A DNA stretch of 64,000 nucleotides. Origin: Polynucleobacter antarcticus. GTDB lineage: Bacteria > Pseudomonadota > Gammaproteobacteria > Burkholderiales > Burkholderiaceae. Within the stretch, counting starts at the first letter, position 1; each line of letters begins with the position of its first letter. Of this stretch, positions 24,692-33,683 are shown piece by piece. The translations under genes were made by a program, and so were the position numbers. Below the pieces are notes generated by a model. The model searched no databases. It saw only the letters and a list, made by a program, of their open reading frames with translations, and was not told the DNA's origin. The stretch spans positions 682,001 to 746,000 of the forward strand of contig NZ_CP028941.1 in the NCBI RefSeq assembly GCF_013307245.1, in the 5' to 3' direction.

Positions 24692-27625
24692 CTAGTGCCG
24701 AGCATCATTCGCTTGATGAGCCATCTGCAAGAGTTCGGCCAAATGCTTTACCTTGCGACCAGTCTCTTGCTCAATTTGCTCACGGCAACTAAAGCCATTG
24801 CTCAGAATGATCGTGTCCTCTTGCGCGGCACGCACTGCTGGCAGCAACACTAATTCACCAACGGCTTTAGATATCTCAATATGCTCAGGATTAAAGCCAA
24901 AAGATCCTGCCATGCCACAGCAACCACTATCAATGTAATTGGCTTTTGCACCCAAGGCAGTTAATAAAGCGACATCGCCCTTTGTACCAAATAAAGACTT
25001 TTGATGGCAATGAGAATGGACTAAGACTGTGCAATCTAATGGCGGCGGTGTATAGCCCTGCTCATGCAAAAAGTCTCCCAATAAATAGCTACTCTCTGAA
25101 AGCAACTGCGCCCTAGGATCATCCGGGAAAAACTTTAAAAGCTCATCTTTGAATACTGACATACATCCAGGCTCCAGACCGACCACTGCAATCGGTGAAT
25201 CATCACCTGCATCGATTTGATCGCCAATCGCGTCAAGGATTTTCTCAAGCTTTTGTTTAGCAAGATCTAGATAGCCAAAGTCATATAAAGGCCGGCCACA
25301 ACATAAAGGTGTCTTGGGTAAGGTTGCTTCAAAGCCAGCATGCGCTAGCACTTCCACTGCTGCATTGGCGACTTCTGGATGAAAGTGCTCACAGAAAGTA
25401 TCTACCCATAAGATCACTTTTTTTTGCTCAATACCCTGAGACTTGGCCAGAGGATGAGCTTGTTGACGTTTCTGAAATTGCTTGGAGAAAGTAGGATTAG
25501 CAAATTTTGGTAAGCTGCGCTCTTGCGCTACGCCACCTAACCATTTAGCAATACTGGATAAAACAGGTGTTTGCATCACGCCATTAAGCAACCAACTTAC
25601 TTTGCTAGCGAATGGCGCCCAATCACCGATGCGGCCCATGGTGAGGGCTTGACGAGGTCGGCCATGTTTCTCATGAAAATGGGATAAAAATTCTGCTTTA
25701 TACGACGCCATATCTACGTGGGCAGGGCAATCACTCTTGCAGCCTTTACAGGATAAGCAAGTATCTAGTGCCTCTTTGAGTTCCTGACTATCCCAGCCGT
25801 CCTTAATGACCTCGCCTTGCAACATCTCCCAGAAGAGTCTGGAACGACCGCGGGTAGAAAAGCGCTCTTCTTTTGTAGCGCGATAACTCGGGCACATCGT
25901 CCCCACTTTTTCACTGCGGCACTTACCCATACCAACACAACGCTCTACTGCTCTCTGAAATCCATTACCTTCTTGGCTTAGGAAATTTAAGCGTGTCTTG
26001 ATATTGACTATTTTGTATTCTGGACCCATTCGCAAGTTTTCATCCACACGATAGGGGTGCACTACTTTTCCTGGATTGAGTCTATTTTCAGGATCCCAAA
26101 TCCGCTTGAACTCATGCATAGCACCCATCAACTCTTCACCAAACATAATAGGTAAGAATTCTGCTCGGGCCTGGCCATCGCCGTGCTCGCCTGTTAAGGA
26201 ACCTCCGAATGACACGACTAAGGTAGCTGCATCACGAATGAATGATCTAAAGTGCGCTACCCCTTCTGCTGTACGCAGATTAAAAGTGATGCGTGCATGA
26301 ACACAGCCATCACCAAAATGCCCATAGAGAGAAGTGTCATAGCCGTAAGAGTCGACCAATGTCTGAAACGCCCGTAAATAATCACCCAAACGCGCAGGGT
26401 CTACCGCAGCATCCTCCCAGCCTACGACTGGGTCTGGAGTGTTCGGATCAACGGAGAGATGGGTTGCTGAGGCACCATTCTCACGAATAGACCAAATACG
26501 TTTTTGCAATTGGGGGTCTGGCACTAACCATGTTGATGGCTGAGGCCCCTTGGTTCTTGATTTAAAATACTGTTCTGCCCGCTCTGCCTGAGCCACAGCA
26601 CCTTCAAGGATATCGTCACCAAATTCAACCATGACCCACGCTTTACCTGCGGGCAATAAATCAATTTCTGCTTTAGCCAAGTTGCGTTGATGCAAGCCTC
26701 GAATGATCTTGTAATCCAAGCCTTCAATAGCGATGGGGTTAAAAGACTGATACTCCGGGACGGCATCGCCTGCAATATAAATATCTTCAAAGCCCAATAC
26801 CAACACTACCCGCTTAGGTGGACTTTTGACTAGCCTGACTTTTGCAGCCAAGGTGAGCGCGCACGTGCCTTCCGTTCCTACTAAAGCGCGAGCCACGTTA
26901 AAGCCATGCTCGGGTAAAAGCTGATCTAGGTTGTAACCAGATACACGACGCTTAATATTCGGAAAACGCGCCCGAATCAGATCGGCATAACGGTCACGCA
27001 AGGTAAGCAAGTCTTGATAGATTTGGCCTTTGCGACCACCTGCTGCAATAATCTCTTGTAATTCTTGATCGGAGGTAGGCCCTACCCAAAAGCGCTCGCC
27101 GTCATAGGTCAAAATTTCTAAGGCCTCGGTATTCTCGAGTGTCTTACCCGCCATGACAGAATGGGCACCACAAGAATTATTGGCCACCATACCACCCAAG
27201 GTGCAGCGACTATGAGTAGAGGGATCGGGAGCGAAAGTTAAACCATAGACTTCAGCAGCATCGCGTAAGGAATCACAAATCACACCCGGCTCAACTGTTG
27301 CAGCACCAGCGACAGGATCTAAATCCAAAATGTGATTGCAATACTTGGAGATATCAAAGACCACTGCGTTATTCACAGTTTGGCCATTCATAGAGGTACC
27401 TGCACCGCGCATTAATACCGGCGCCCTATTACGATGGCAAATCTCAATACCTTTAACAAACTCCTCAGTATTTTTTGGCGTTACTACTCCAATCGGAATT
27501 TGACGGTAATTGGATGCTTCTGAAGCGTAAATTGCCTGATGAGCCACATCAAAATGCACTGAACTACCTAAGGCAGCTGTCAGCTCGACATTTAACTGCT
27601 CCCATTGAGAAATGCCACCCATCAT
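24692..27625 (-). CDS. FAD- and Fe-S-binding 2-hydroxyacid dehydrogenase, YdiJ-like
   Basis: A 977-residue fusion. The N-terminal half is a PCMH-type FAD domain (APVLMRGAGTSMNGQTV near 52-68, then VGTEGTCALTLAAKVRLV) with the C-terminal oxidase cap ending LNPGKVVHP. The second half carries 4Fe-4S motifs (CLSCKGCKSDCP near 633) and HdrD-like cysteine domains with CCGRPLYDFG and CCGMAGSFGF. This architecture and length match YdiJ-type enzymes, which oxidise D-2-hydroxyglutarate or related D-hydroxyacids and pass electrons to the quinone pool or a carrier. An AAGGA site supports the start at 27625. It is transcribed alone. Confidence 0.88.
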   Translation of the reverse strand: MMGGISQWEQLNVELTAALGSSVHFDVAHQAIYASEASNYRQIPIGVVTPKNTEEFVKGIEICHRNRAPVLMRGAGTSMNGQTVNNAVVFDISKYCNHILDLDPVAGAATVEPGVICDSLRDAAEVYGLTFAPDPSTHSRCTLGGMVANNSCGAHSVMAGKTLENTEALEILTYDGERFWVGPTSDQELQEIIAAGGRKGQIYQDLLTLRDRYADLIRARFPNIKRRVSGYNLDQLLPEHGFNVARALVGTEGTCALTLAAKVRLVKSPPKRVVLVLGFEDIYIAGDAVPEYQSFNPIAIEGLDYKIIRGLHQRNLAKAEIDLLPAGKAWVMVEFGDDILEGAVAQAERAEQYFKSRTKGPQPSTWLVPDPQLQKRIWSIRENGASATHLSVDPNTPDPVVGWEDAAVDPARLGDYLRAFQTLVDSYGYDTSLYGHFGDGCVHARITFNLRTAEGVAHFRSFIRDAATLVVSFGGSLTGEHGDGQARAEFLPIMFGEELMGAMHEFKRIWDPENRLNPGKVVHPYRVDENLRMGPEYKIVNIKTRLNFLSQEGNGFQRAVERCVGMGKCRSEKVGTMCPSYRATKEERFSTRGRSRLFWEMLQGEVIKDGWDSQELKEALDTCLSCKGCKSDCPAHVDMASYKAEFLSHFHEKHGRPRQALTMGRIGDWAPFASKVSWLLNGVMQTPVLSSIAKWLGGVAQERSLPKFANPTFSKQFQKRQQAHPLAKSQGIEQKKVILWVDTFCEHFHPEVANAAVEVLAHAGFEATLPKTPLCCGRPLYDFGYLDLAKQKLEKILDAIGDQIDAGDDSPIAVVGLEPGCMSVFKDELLKFFPDDPRAQLLSESSYLLGDFLHEQGYTPPPLDCTVLVHSHCHQKSLFGTKGDVALLTALGAKANYIDSGCCGMAGSFGFNPEHIEISKAVGELVLLPAVRAAQEDTIILSNGFSCREQIEQETGRKVKHLAELLQMAHQANDARH

Positions 27626-27730
27626 TCATCCTTGTTGTATGTAATTGCCCTCAAAGGGCCACGGGTTATTCTAACCATTCCTGATGATTTTCACTCGGTC
27701 GGTTTGACAAACAGGACTTCACAAGCAAGA

Positions 27731-28441
27731 ATGGCTTCCATGAATACCTTACCGACAGTATTAGCATTTGATGTCTTTGGCACCGTAGTGGATTGGCATG
27801 GCTCAATCGCTAGCGAAGTCACTCGCTTAGGCTTGCAGGTCAATCCGGATGCATTTGCCACGGCCTGGCGTCAGGGATATAGGCCAGCGATGGCTAAAGT
27901 ACGCTCTGGGGCCTTACCTTGGACCAAGATTGATGACCTGCATCGCCTAATTTTGAATGATGTCTTAGATGACTTCAATATCCAAGGGCTTTCTGAAAAC
28001 CAAATTCATCATCTCAACCTAGTGTGGCATCGCCTCAATCCCTGGCCCGATACAGTAACCGGCCTCAATCGATTAAAAAAACAATTTACGCTTGTTACTT
28101 TATCTAATGGCAACTTGGGCTTACTAGCCAATATGGCAAAAAATGCTGCCCTACCTTGGGATTTAATTCTGTCAGCAGAAGTATTTCGTCATTACAAGCC
28201 AGACCCAGAAACCTATCTAGGTGTAGCACAAATATTTGATATAGAGCCCTCGGCTGTCATGTTGGTAGCAGCCCATAAAGATGACTTGGCATCTGCATAT
28301 GAGTGCGGCTTAAAAACTGCTTTTATAGAAAGGCCGTTAGAGTTTGGAGCCAAGGTCACCCGCACAGATTTACATGTCGAGACCTACATTAACTACCATG
28401 CGAAAGACTTTATCGATCTAGCAGACCAGTTGGGTACTTAA
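27731..28441 (+). CDS. Haloacid dehalogenase type II (HAD superfamily)
   Basis: About 236 residues. The HAD nucleophile Asp is in VLAFDVFGTVVDWHG at the start, followed by TLSNGN (motif II) and HYKPDPETYLG (motif III Lys), and the late AAHKDDLASAYECGLKTAFIERP, all typical of L-2-haloacid dehalogenases, which replace a halogen with hydroxyl. True substrates are often other small molecules. I start at ATG 27731; the open frame reaches back to 27605 but that part overlaps the divergent promoter of the YdiJ-like gene. An alternative ATG is nine bases on, at 27740. Confidence 0.87.
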   Translation: MASMNTLPTVLAFDVFGTVVDWHGSIASEVTRLGLQVNPDAFATAWRQGYRPAMAKVRSGALPWTKIDDLHRLILNDVLDDFNIQGLSENQIHHLNLVWHRLNPWPDTVTGLNRLKKQFTLVTLSNGNLGLLANMAKNAALPWDLILSAEVFRHYKPDPETYLGVAQIFDIEPSAVMLVAAHKDDLASAYECGLKTAFIERPLEFGAKVTRTDLHVETYINYHAKDFIDLADQLGT

Positions 28442-28468
28442 CTCCGAGTATCACTGAATACTTTGGAG

Positions 28469-28867
28469 TTAAACGTATTCTGCAACCTCAACTAGGTTGC
28501 TATCTGGATCACGCAAATAGACGGAACGAATCGGGCCTAAGGCACCTCGCCTAGAAACAGGGCCAACATCAATCGCAATCTGATTCTGGTTTAGGTGCGC
28601 AATGAAGTCATCTAAGGGAATAGACGCAATCAAACAAAAATCACCCGAGCCAATGGTGGGCACTCTAGCTTTGGTTGGAGTCTCGGTATCTTTGTCTTGA
28701 AGATTGATTTTGGATTGTCCAAAAAGTAAAGCATGACGTGGCTGACCCTCTGGTCCTTTAAAAAACTCGCGCTCAAATCCTAAGGCTTTTTCATACCACT
28801 GGGTAGTTACCTCAATATCAGTCACTGTTAGTACCAGGTGATCAACGCGGTCAATGATATTTTTCAT
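28469..28867 (-). CDS. VOC family protein (glyoxalase/dioxygenase fold)
   Basis: A 132-residue vicinal-oxygen-chelate protein made of two beta-alpha-beta-beta-beta modules: IDRVDHLVLTVTDIEVTTQWYEKALGF at the N terminus and RSVYLRDPDSNLVEVAEYV at the C terminus. The His in VDHLVL and Glu in LVEVAEY are at metal-ligand positions. Close relatives are annotated as biphenyl-diol-dioxygenase-like or virulence-linked VOC proteins without known reaction. It lies 54 bases after the PII-like gene across an A/T pentamer repeat, and converges on the HAD gene. Confidence 0.87.
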   Translation of the reverse strand: MKNIIDRVDHLVLTVTDIEVTTQWYEKALGFEREFFKGPEGQPRHALLFGQSKINLQDKDTETPTKARVPTIGSGDFCLIASIPLDDFIAHLNQNQIAIDVGPVSRRGALGPIRSVYLRDPDSNLVEVAEYV

Positions 28868-28880
28868 CGTGTTCTCTATG

Positions 28881-28917
28881 TTTTGTTTTTTTATTTTGTT
28901 TTATTTTATTTTATTTA
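28881..28917. repeat. TTTTA pentamer low-complexity repeat
   Basis: An imperfect run of TTTTA/TTTTG units fills the gap between the PII-like gene and the VOC gene. On the coding (minus) strand this is a pure A-rich leader just before the VOC ribosome site. Short tandem repeats of this kind can change length by slippage. Confidence 0.6.
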
Positions 28918-28921
28918 TGGA

Positions 28922-29239
28922 CTAATTTTTAGCAATAAAAAATGCTTTAGGCACTTCAGTGCACCAGACTACACCATCGCCTATTTGGGTAGTCTGACAA
29001 ATGGCAACAATCCGATCCATGAGGATCTGAGCGACTTCATCATTGCAAACGATTTCGATCTTCACCTTCGCAGAGTAATCCGTTAACTCTTCTTTAATAT
29101 TTGCTTTACTGGTGCGATTAGGGGCACTACAGCCCTCTACCTTAGTCACTGTCATGCCAGGAAATCCTGGGATTTCCATCAGCGCCGTTCTTAATAGCGG
29201 CAGTTTATTGGGGCGGATTACCGCCTTGACTTCCATCAT
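28922..29239 (-). CDS. PII-like signalling protein linked to metal RND efflux (PII-NG type)
   Basis: A 105-residue protein of the PII (GlnB) fold: MEVKAVIRPNKLPLLRTAL, KVKIEIVCNDEVAQILMDRIV and GDGVVWCTEVPKAF match the PII signature regions. The T-loop part (about 37-55) is different from GlnB/GlnK and has no tyrosine at the uridylylation tip, so it is not a classic nitrogen regulator. It overlaps the RND pump gene by four bases (ATGA), with the pump upstream. PII proteins coupled to CusABC-type efflux genes have been described as a separate PII subgroup; it may sense a nucleotide or metal and tune the pump. That role is inference. Confidence 0.85.
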   Translation of the reverse strand: MMEVKAVIRPNKLPLLRTALMEIPGFPGMTVTKVEGCSAPNRTSKANIKEELTDYSAKVKIEIVCNDEVAQILMDRIVAICQTTQIGDGVVWCTEVPKAFFIAKN

Positions 29240-32200
29240 GCTTCCACCTCTTTATCTTCAAACCATCTGTATAGGACAGGGAGTACTAATAATGTTAACG
29301 CAGTTGAAGTCACGAGGCCAGCAATCACTACCGCTGCAAGGGGGCGCGTGACCTCAGACCCCGGGCCGCCAGAAAATAGCATGGGTACCAAGGCCAGCAT
29401 TGCCACAGAGGCAGTCATCATCACCGGTCTAAAGCGATGTCCACAACCATGCAGTAAGGCATCTTCCATGGTGTAACCATCCTCACGCAATTGCTTAATG
29501 AAGGAGATCAGCACCACGCCATTGAGTACGGCAATACCCCAGAGGTTAATAAATCCGACTGCTGCGGGTACGGACAAATACTCCCCAGCAAGGAATAGCC
29601 CGAATACCCCACCAATTGATGAAAAAGGGAGCACCAAAATAATCAAGGCAGCTAACCTTAAAGACTTAAACAGCATAAAGAGTAAGAAGTAGATTGCCAA
29701 GATTGTGAGGGGAATAATGACCATCAGGCGGGCCATTGCACGCTCCATATTTTCAAACTGACCGCCCCACTGCAGGGTATAGCCCTGAGGTAATTCGACA
29801 TTCTTAGCAATCAATGACTGTGCCTCCGATACAAAACCACCTAAATCTCGGCCTTCTACGTTGACACCAACCACTAAACGTCGTTTGCCAGATTCACGTG
29901 AAATCTGTGCGGGGCCGTCCACTAATGTAATCTCCGCTAAATCACGCATCAAAACTTGCGCACCCTCGGGAGAATGCAAGATGATATTTTCAATCGCATC
30001 TACTTTATCTCTGTAGGTTGCGGGATAGCGCAGCATCAGTGGAAAGCGTCTCTCCCCTTCATAGACGATGCTCGCTTGTTTGCCCCCAATCGCGGTCTCA
30101 ATCACCTCATTGACATCAGAAACATTAATTCCGTAACGGGCGATCGCATCTCGATTAATAATGATGTTGAGGTAATTCTGGCCAGAGGCCTGCTCAATCC
30201 GCAAGTCATTGCTGCCCTTCATCTTGACCAGAATCTGACTGATTTGAGCGCCGATCTTTTGTAAAGTTACCATGTCATCGCCAAAGATCTTAATCGCCAC
30301 TTGTGAGCGCACCCCAGAAACCATTTCATCTACGCGCGCTGCAATCGGTTGTGAAATCGATAACTCGATACCTGGGAGTGTTTTGAGCTTATCCCGAATC
30401 TCTTGGGCAATCTCTTCCTGACTCAGCTTGCGATCCCCTAAGGGCTTGAGTGTCACGATGGGATCGGATTCATTAGGCTGACCAGGATCCGCAGGGGATT
30501 CGCCCTTACCCAAGCGGGATACTGCCATCTGCACATCGGGTATGGTCATGATGCGCTTGATGGCTTCAAACTCTAATTTAATAGACTCATCTAAAGAAAT
30601 GTTCGGCGCCCGCACAATCACAGGCGTAATAGAGCCTTCTTGCATCACCGGTATAAATGCTTTACCGAGGAGTACAAAGCCCACGATACTCACTGCCAAA
30701 GCTATTAAAGATCGCTTCACTACTAACTTAGGGTTCGCTAAACTCCAGTGCAACCAACGCTCATACGGAGCACGCAAACGGGCAACCATCTTTGTATCAT
30801 CTTCGCTACCGCCCTTAAGAATGTAGGAGCATAAAACCGGAGACAAGGTAAAGGATAGGATCAAAGAAATCGTTAAGGCAATGGCAATCGTGATCGCCAT
30901 CGGCGCAAACATTTTGCCCTCCATACCCTCTAGCGATAAGAGCGGCATAAATACCAAAATGATGATGCCCACACCAAAGAGGACTGGCTTACCGACTTCA
31001 GTAGCCGCTTCTAAAATGATACGGCTCTTCGATTCACCAGATTTGAGTTTTTGACCCAACTTCGCGAAGGTATTTTCTACTACAACGACGGAGCCATCGA
31101 CCATAATGCCGATCGCGATCGCCAGACCCCCTAAAGACATCAAGTTAGCGGAAATGCCATATCGGTTCATCACTAAAAAGGTGAGTAGTGGCGTCAAGAT
31201 TAAAGTAGCTACCACGATTAGGGAGGAGCGCACATCCCCTAAAAATAGAAAGAGCAAGATGATGACCAGAATCACGCCTTCAACCAAGACCTTGGCAACG
31301 TTAAACATGGCTGCATTGACCAAATCAGTACGATCGTAAAACGGCACAATCTGTAAGCCATCTGGCAAAAGCTTGCCTTCGTTAATCTCTTCTACCTTTA
31401 GCTTGATGCGATTAACTACCTCGCGTGCATTACCGCCGCGGATCATCTGAATAATGCCGGCAACACTTTCGGTATAGCCATTTTTAATAGCAGCGCCCTG
31501 CCGAATTTCATTACTAATAGTCACTTCGGCTACGTTTCTGACGTAGACCGGGATACCCTTAACTTCTTTCAGAATAATTTTTCCAATATCTTCGGGCTTG
31601 GTAATTAAACCCACTCCGCGAATCAGGTAACGCTCTGCATAGGAGGGAAGCTGTCCACCACCGGAGTTAGCATTATTTCTAGCGAGAGCTTCGTACACAT
31701 CACGTAAGCTGAGTTGGTAGTGTCGCAGTCTCTCTGGGTTAACTAATACTTGATACTCACGAGCATAGCCACCTTGCGTATTAATCTCAGCCACTCCAGA
31801 AATGGAGCGCAACATCGGACGCACGACCCAGTCCTGAATGGTGCGACGCTCTTGCAGCTCCTCAACCGTCAGCTCCCGCTTACCATCCGAGGGATGGTCT
31901 AGGGTGTACTGATAGATCTCCCCTAAACCTGTCGATGGCGGGGCTAAGACCGGAGTAATACCTACCGGCATTCTGGAGGACACTTCAATTAAACGCTCGG
32001 TAACCAATTGCCTAGCAAAGTAAAGATCTGTTTTTTCAGTAAAAACTAAGGTAATCACAGAAAGCGCATTGCGATTGAGTGAGCGCATTTCAGTTAAGCC
32101 AGGCAACCCTGTCATTGCTAACTCAATAGGTACCGTCACAAACCGTTCAACCTCTTCCGGAGATCGCCCAGGCGCTTCCGAAGCTATTTGCACTTGCACG

Positions 32201-32331
32201 TTCGTCACATCAGGAAAAGCATCGACGGAAAGGCGCTTGGTTGCCAAGAGGCCAGCAATCATGAGTACAAGACAAATGATGACTACTAGTAGTCGCTGCT
32301 GCAGCGAGAGCCGGACAATTTTCTCAATCAT
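29236..32331 (-). CDS. Heavy-metal RND efflux pump inner-membrane subunit (CusA/CzcA family)
   Basis: A 1031-residue RND permease of the HME branch with 12 helices and two large periplasmic loops. LSVDAFPDVTNVQVQI at about 34-49 and TMH4 segment AIAIGIMVDGSVVVVEN (about 400-416) are family marks. In that helix the first acidic residue of the CzcA pattern (DFG) is replaced by Ala-Ile, as in copper/silver pumps, but the periplasmic methionines of CusA are not evident either, so the exported metal cannot be called. Together with the adaptor and TolC upstream it should span the envelope. The stop overlaps the PII-like gene by four bases. Confidence 0.92.
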   Translation of the reverse strand: MIEKIVRLSLQQRLLVVIICLVLMIAGLLATKRLSVDAFPDVTNVQVQIASEAPGRSPEEVERFVTVPIELAMTGLPGLTEMRSLNRNALSVITLVFTEKTDLYFARQLVTERLIEVSSRMPVGITPVLAPPSTGLGEIYQYTLDHPSDGKRELTVEELQERRTIQDWVVRPMLRSISGVAEINTQGGYAREYQVLVNPERLRHYQLSLRDVYEALARNNANSGGGQLPSYAERYLIRGVGLITKPEDIGKIILKEVKGIPVYVRNVAEVTISNEIRQGAAIKNGYTESVAGIIQMIRGGNAREVVNRIKLKVEEINEGKLLPDGLQIVPFYDRTDLVNAAMFNVAKVLVEGVILVIILLFLFLGDVRSSLIVVATLILTPLLTFLVMNRYGISANLMSLGGLAIAIGIMVDGSVVVVENTFAKLGQKLKSGESKSRIILEAATEVGKPVLFGVGIIILVFMPLLSLEGMEGKMFAPMAITIAIALTISLILSFTLSPVLCSYILKGGSEDDTKMVARLRAPYERWLHWSLANPKLVVKRSLIALAVSIVGFVLLGKAFIPVMQEGSITPVIVRAPNISLDESIKLEFEAIKRIMTIPDVQMAVSRLGKGESPADPGQPNESDPIVTLKPLGDRKLSQEEIAQEIRDKLKTLPGIELSISQPIAARVDEMVSGVRSQVAIKIFGDDMVTLQKIGAQISQILVKMKGSNDLRIEQASGQNYLNIIINRDAIARYGINVSDVNEVIETAIGGKQASIVYEGERRFPLMLRYPATYRDKVDAIENIILHSPEGAQVLMRDLAEITLVDGPAQISRESGKRRLVVGVNVEGRDLGGFVSEAQSLIAKNVELPQGYTLQWGGQFENMERAMARLMVIIPLTILAIYFLLFMLFKSLRLAALIILVLPFSSIGGVFGLFLAGEYLSVPAAVGFINLWGIAVLNGVVLISFIKQLREDGYTMEDALLHGCGHRFRPVMMTASVAMLALVPMLFSGGPGSEVTRPLAAVVIAGLVTSTALTLLVLPVLYRWFEDKEVEA

Positions 32332-32336
32332 GTTGA

Positions 32337-33683
32337 TTAATTAGCGGTAAGTTGGCGTTTACGTTCAGTGTTCAGATGAAAGGCGCCATTCACGGCAATC
32401 TCTTGCCCATCGCTGAGCCCTGATATCACAGGACGATAGCCCTTACCCTCTGGACCGAGTTTGACGCCCACCATACGATACCTATCTTCATCCTCACGCA
32501 CAAAGACGTGATCCAGATTGTCCTCACGAATGACTGCACTCACAGGTACCAATAATCTCTCCGTGGGCTGACTTTCAATCAGCATGGTCGCTAACATACC
32601 AGGTTTAATTTGCCCTTCTTTATTAGGCACTTCCATTCTGACAACAACCGTACGGGTCTGGGGATTCACGATCGAATCAACGTGCGCTACCAGACCTTCT
32701 ACTTCTGCATTTTTTAAAGCAGGAATGACTAAAGTTACTTTCTGACCCTTACGAATCAGATAAGCATTACTCTCCGGAATTTCTGAAATTGCCCACAAAG
32801 AACCCAGGTCAGCAACCGTAAACAGTGCCTCAGCAGGCTGAACTACCTGGCCTTTATTAATTTTTCTTTCGACAATTTCCCCAGGAATAGAGGCAATCAC
32901 GTTATTCGTAGATTCAATCAAGCCCGATTTTGCGAGGCGGTCAATACTGGCCTGATCCATTCCTTGCACGCGCAATTGATCATTACTCGCAAGGTACTCA
33001 GCTTTGGAACTATTCGCTTCAGCTTCCCGTCTTTGCAATTCCGCCAGCGCAATCACGTCTTCTTTATACAGAATTCTGGCGCGGTTAGCAGCTTGATCTG
33101 CCAGTAGACTGCCACTCTTGGCTTTCAAGAAAGAGAGTTGTGATTGGGTCAACTCTGTCGAAGTAATCTTCGCTAAAATATCGCCTTTTTTTACCATTTG
33201 CCCAGGAATGGCCAAGATCTCAGATACGCGCCCTGTGACATTGGCACCAATCCGCGCTAAAAATTGTTCATTGAAATCAACCCGTCCTGATGCCCGTAGC
33301 TCCTCAGAAAACGAGGCTACTTGTGCACGACCGTTCGTAATCATATTACGCAAATCTGCATTGACTAAAACGGTATTGGGGTCTTGTACTGACTTAATAG
33401 TTGGACGAGGATCAAATACATTGAAGTAGTTCAAGATAATCAGAAACAGGCAAAACCATGGCAGGTAAAACAGACTTTTTTGAGTCCACGCAGGGCTACG
33501 GTCATATTGCCGAGCAATCACAGGGACATGCGCAGTAAACCACTCATGCGTCTGGGTGTACAAATGATTTTGAGCACTAATGGTGCTGGCAACCCATTCT
33601 TTTACATAGACTTGGGCTTTGGCCAGATACGGTGCATACCAGCCCTTTGCTATTTCTAGTCTGGAGATCAATTCTTTTTTCAT
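32337..33683 (-). CDS. RND efflux membrane-fusion (adaptor) protein with long cytoplasmic N terminus
   Basis: About 448 residues. The adaptor core has the lipoyl-type segments GANVTGRVSEILAIPGQMVKKGDILAKI and ASIPGEIVERKINKGQVV around a coiled coil, then beta-barrel domains. Start at 33683 is supported by AAGG five bases upstream and by an ATGA overlap with the tolC stop. Unusually there is no signal peptide: about 70 hydrophilic residues precede a single membrane helix (LFYLPWFCLFLIILNYF), which would leave a cytoplasmic domain. There are no His- or Met-rich metal sites. It links pump and TolC in the periplasm. Confidence 0.88.
   Translation of the reverse strand: MKKELISRLEIAKGWYAPYLAKAQVYVKEWVASTISAQNHLYTQTHEWFTAHVPVIARQYDRSPAWTQKSLFYLPWFCLFLIILNYFNVFDPRPTIKSVQDPNTVLVNADLRNMITNGRAQVASFSEELRASGRVDFNEQFLARIGANVTGRVSEILAIPGQMVKKGDILAKITSTELTQSQLSFLKAKSGSLLADQAANRARILYKEDVIALAELQRREAEANSSKAEYLASNDQLRVQGMDQASIDRLAKSGLIESTNNVIASIPGEIVERKINKGQVVQPAEALFTVADLGSLWAISEIPESNAYLIRKGQKVTLVIPALKNAEVEGLVAHVDSIVNPQTRTVVVRMEVPNKEGQIKPGMLATMLIESQPTERLLVPVSAVIREDNLDHVFVREDEDRYRMVGVKLGPEGKGYRPVISGLSDGQEIAVNGAFHLNTERKRQLTAN

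Noticed and set aside
26524-26790. Open frames antisense or out of frame to the YdiJ-like gene
   Set aside because: They overlap a well-supported 977-residue enzyme, have no family features and no ribosome sites; shadows of codon use.
28922-29239. Classic GlnB/GlnK nitrogen regulator
   Set aside because: T-loop lacks the uridylylation tyrosine and the gene is coupled to an RND pump, not to amtB or glnA.
30542-31339. Plus-strand frames opposite the RND pump
   Set aside because: Basic, low-complexity translations that mirror the pump gene; not genes.
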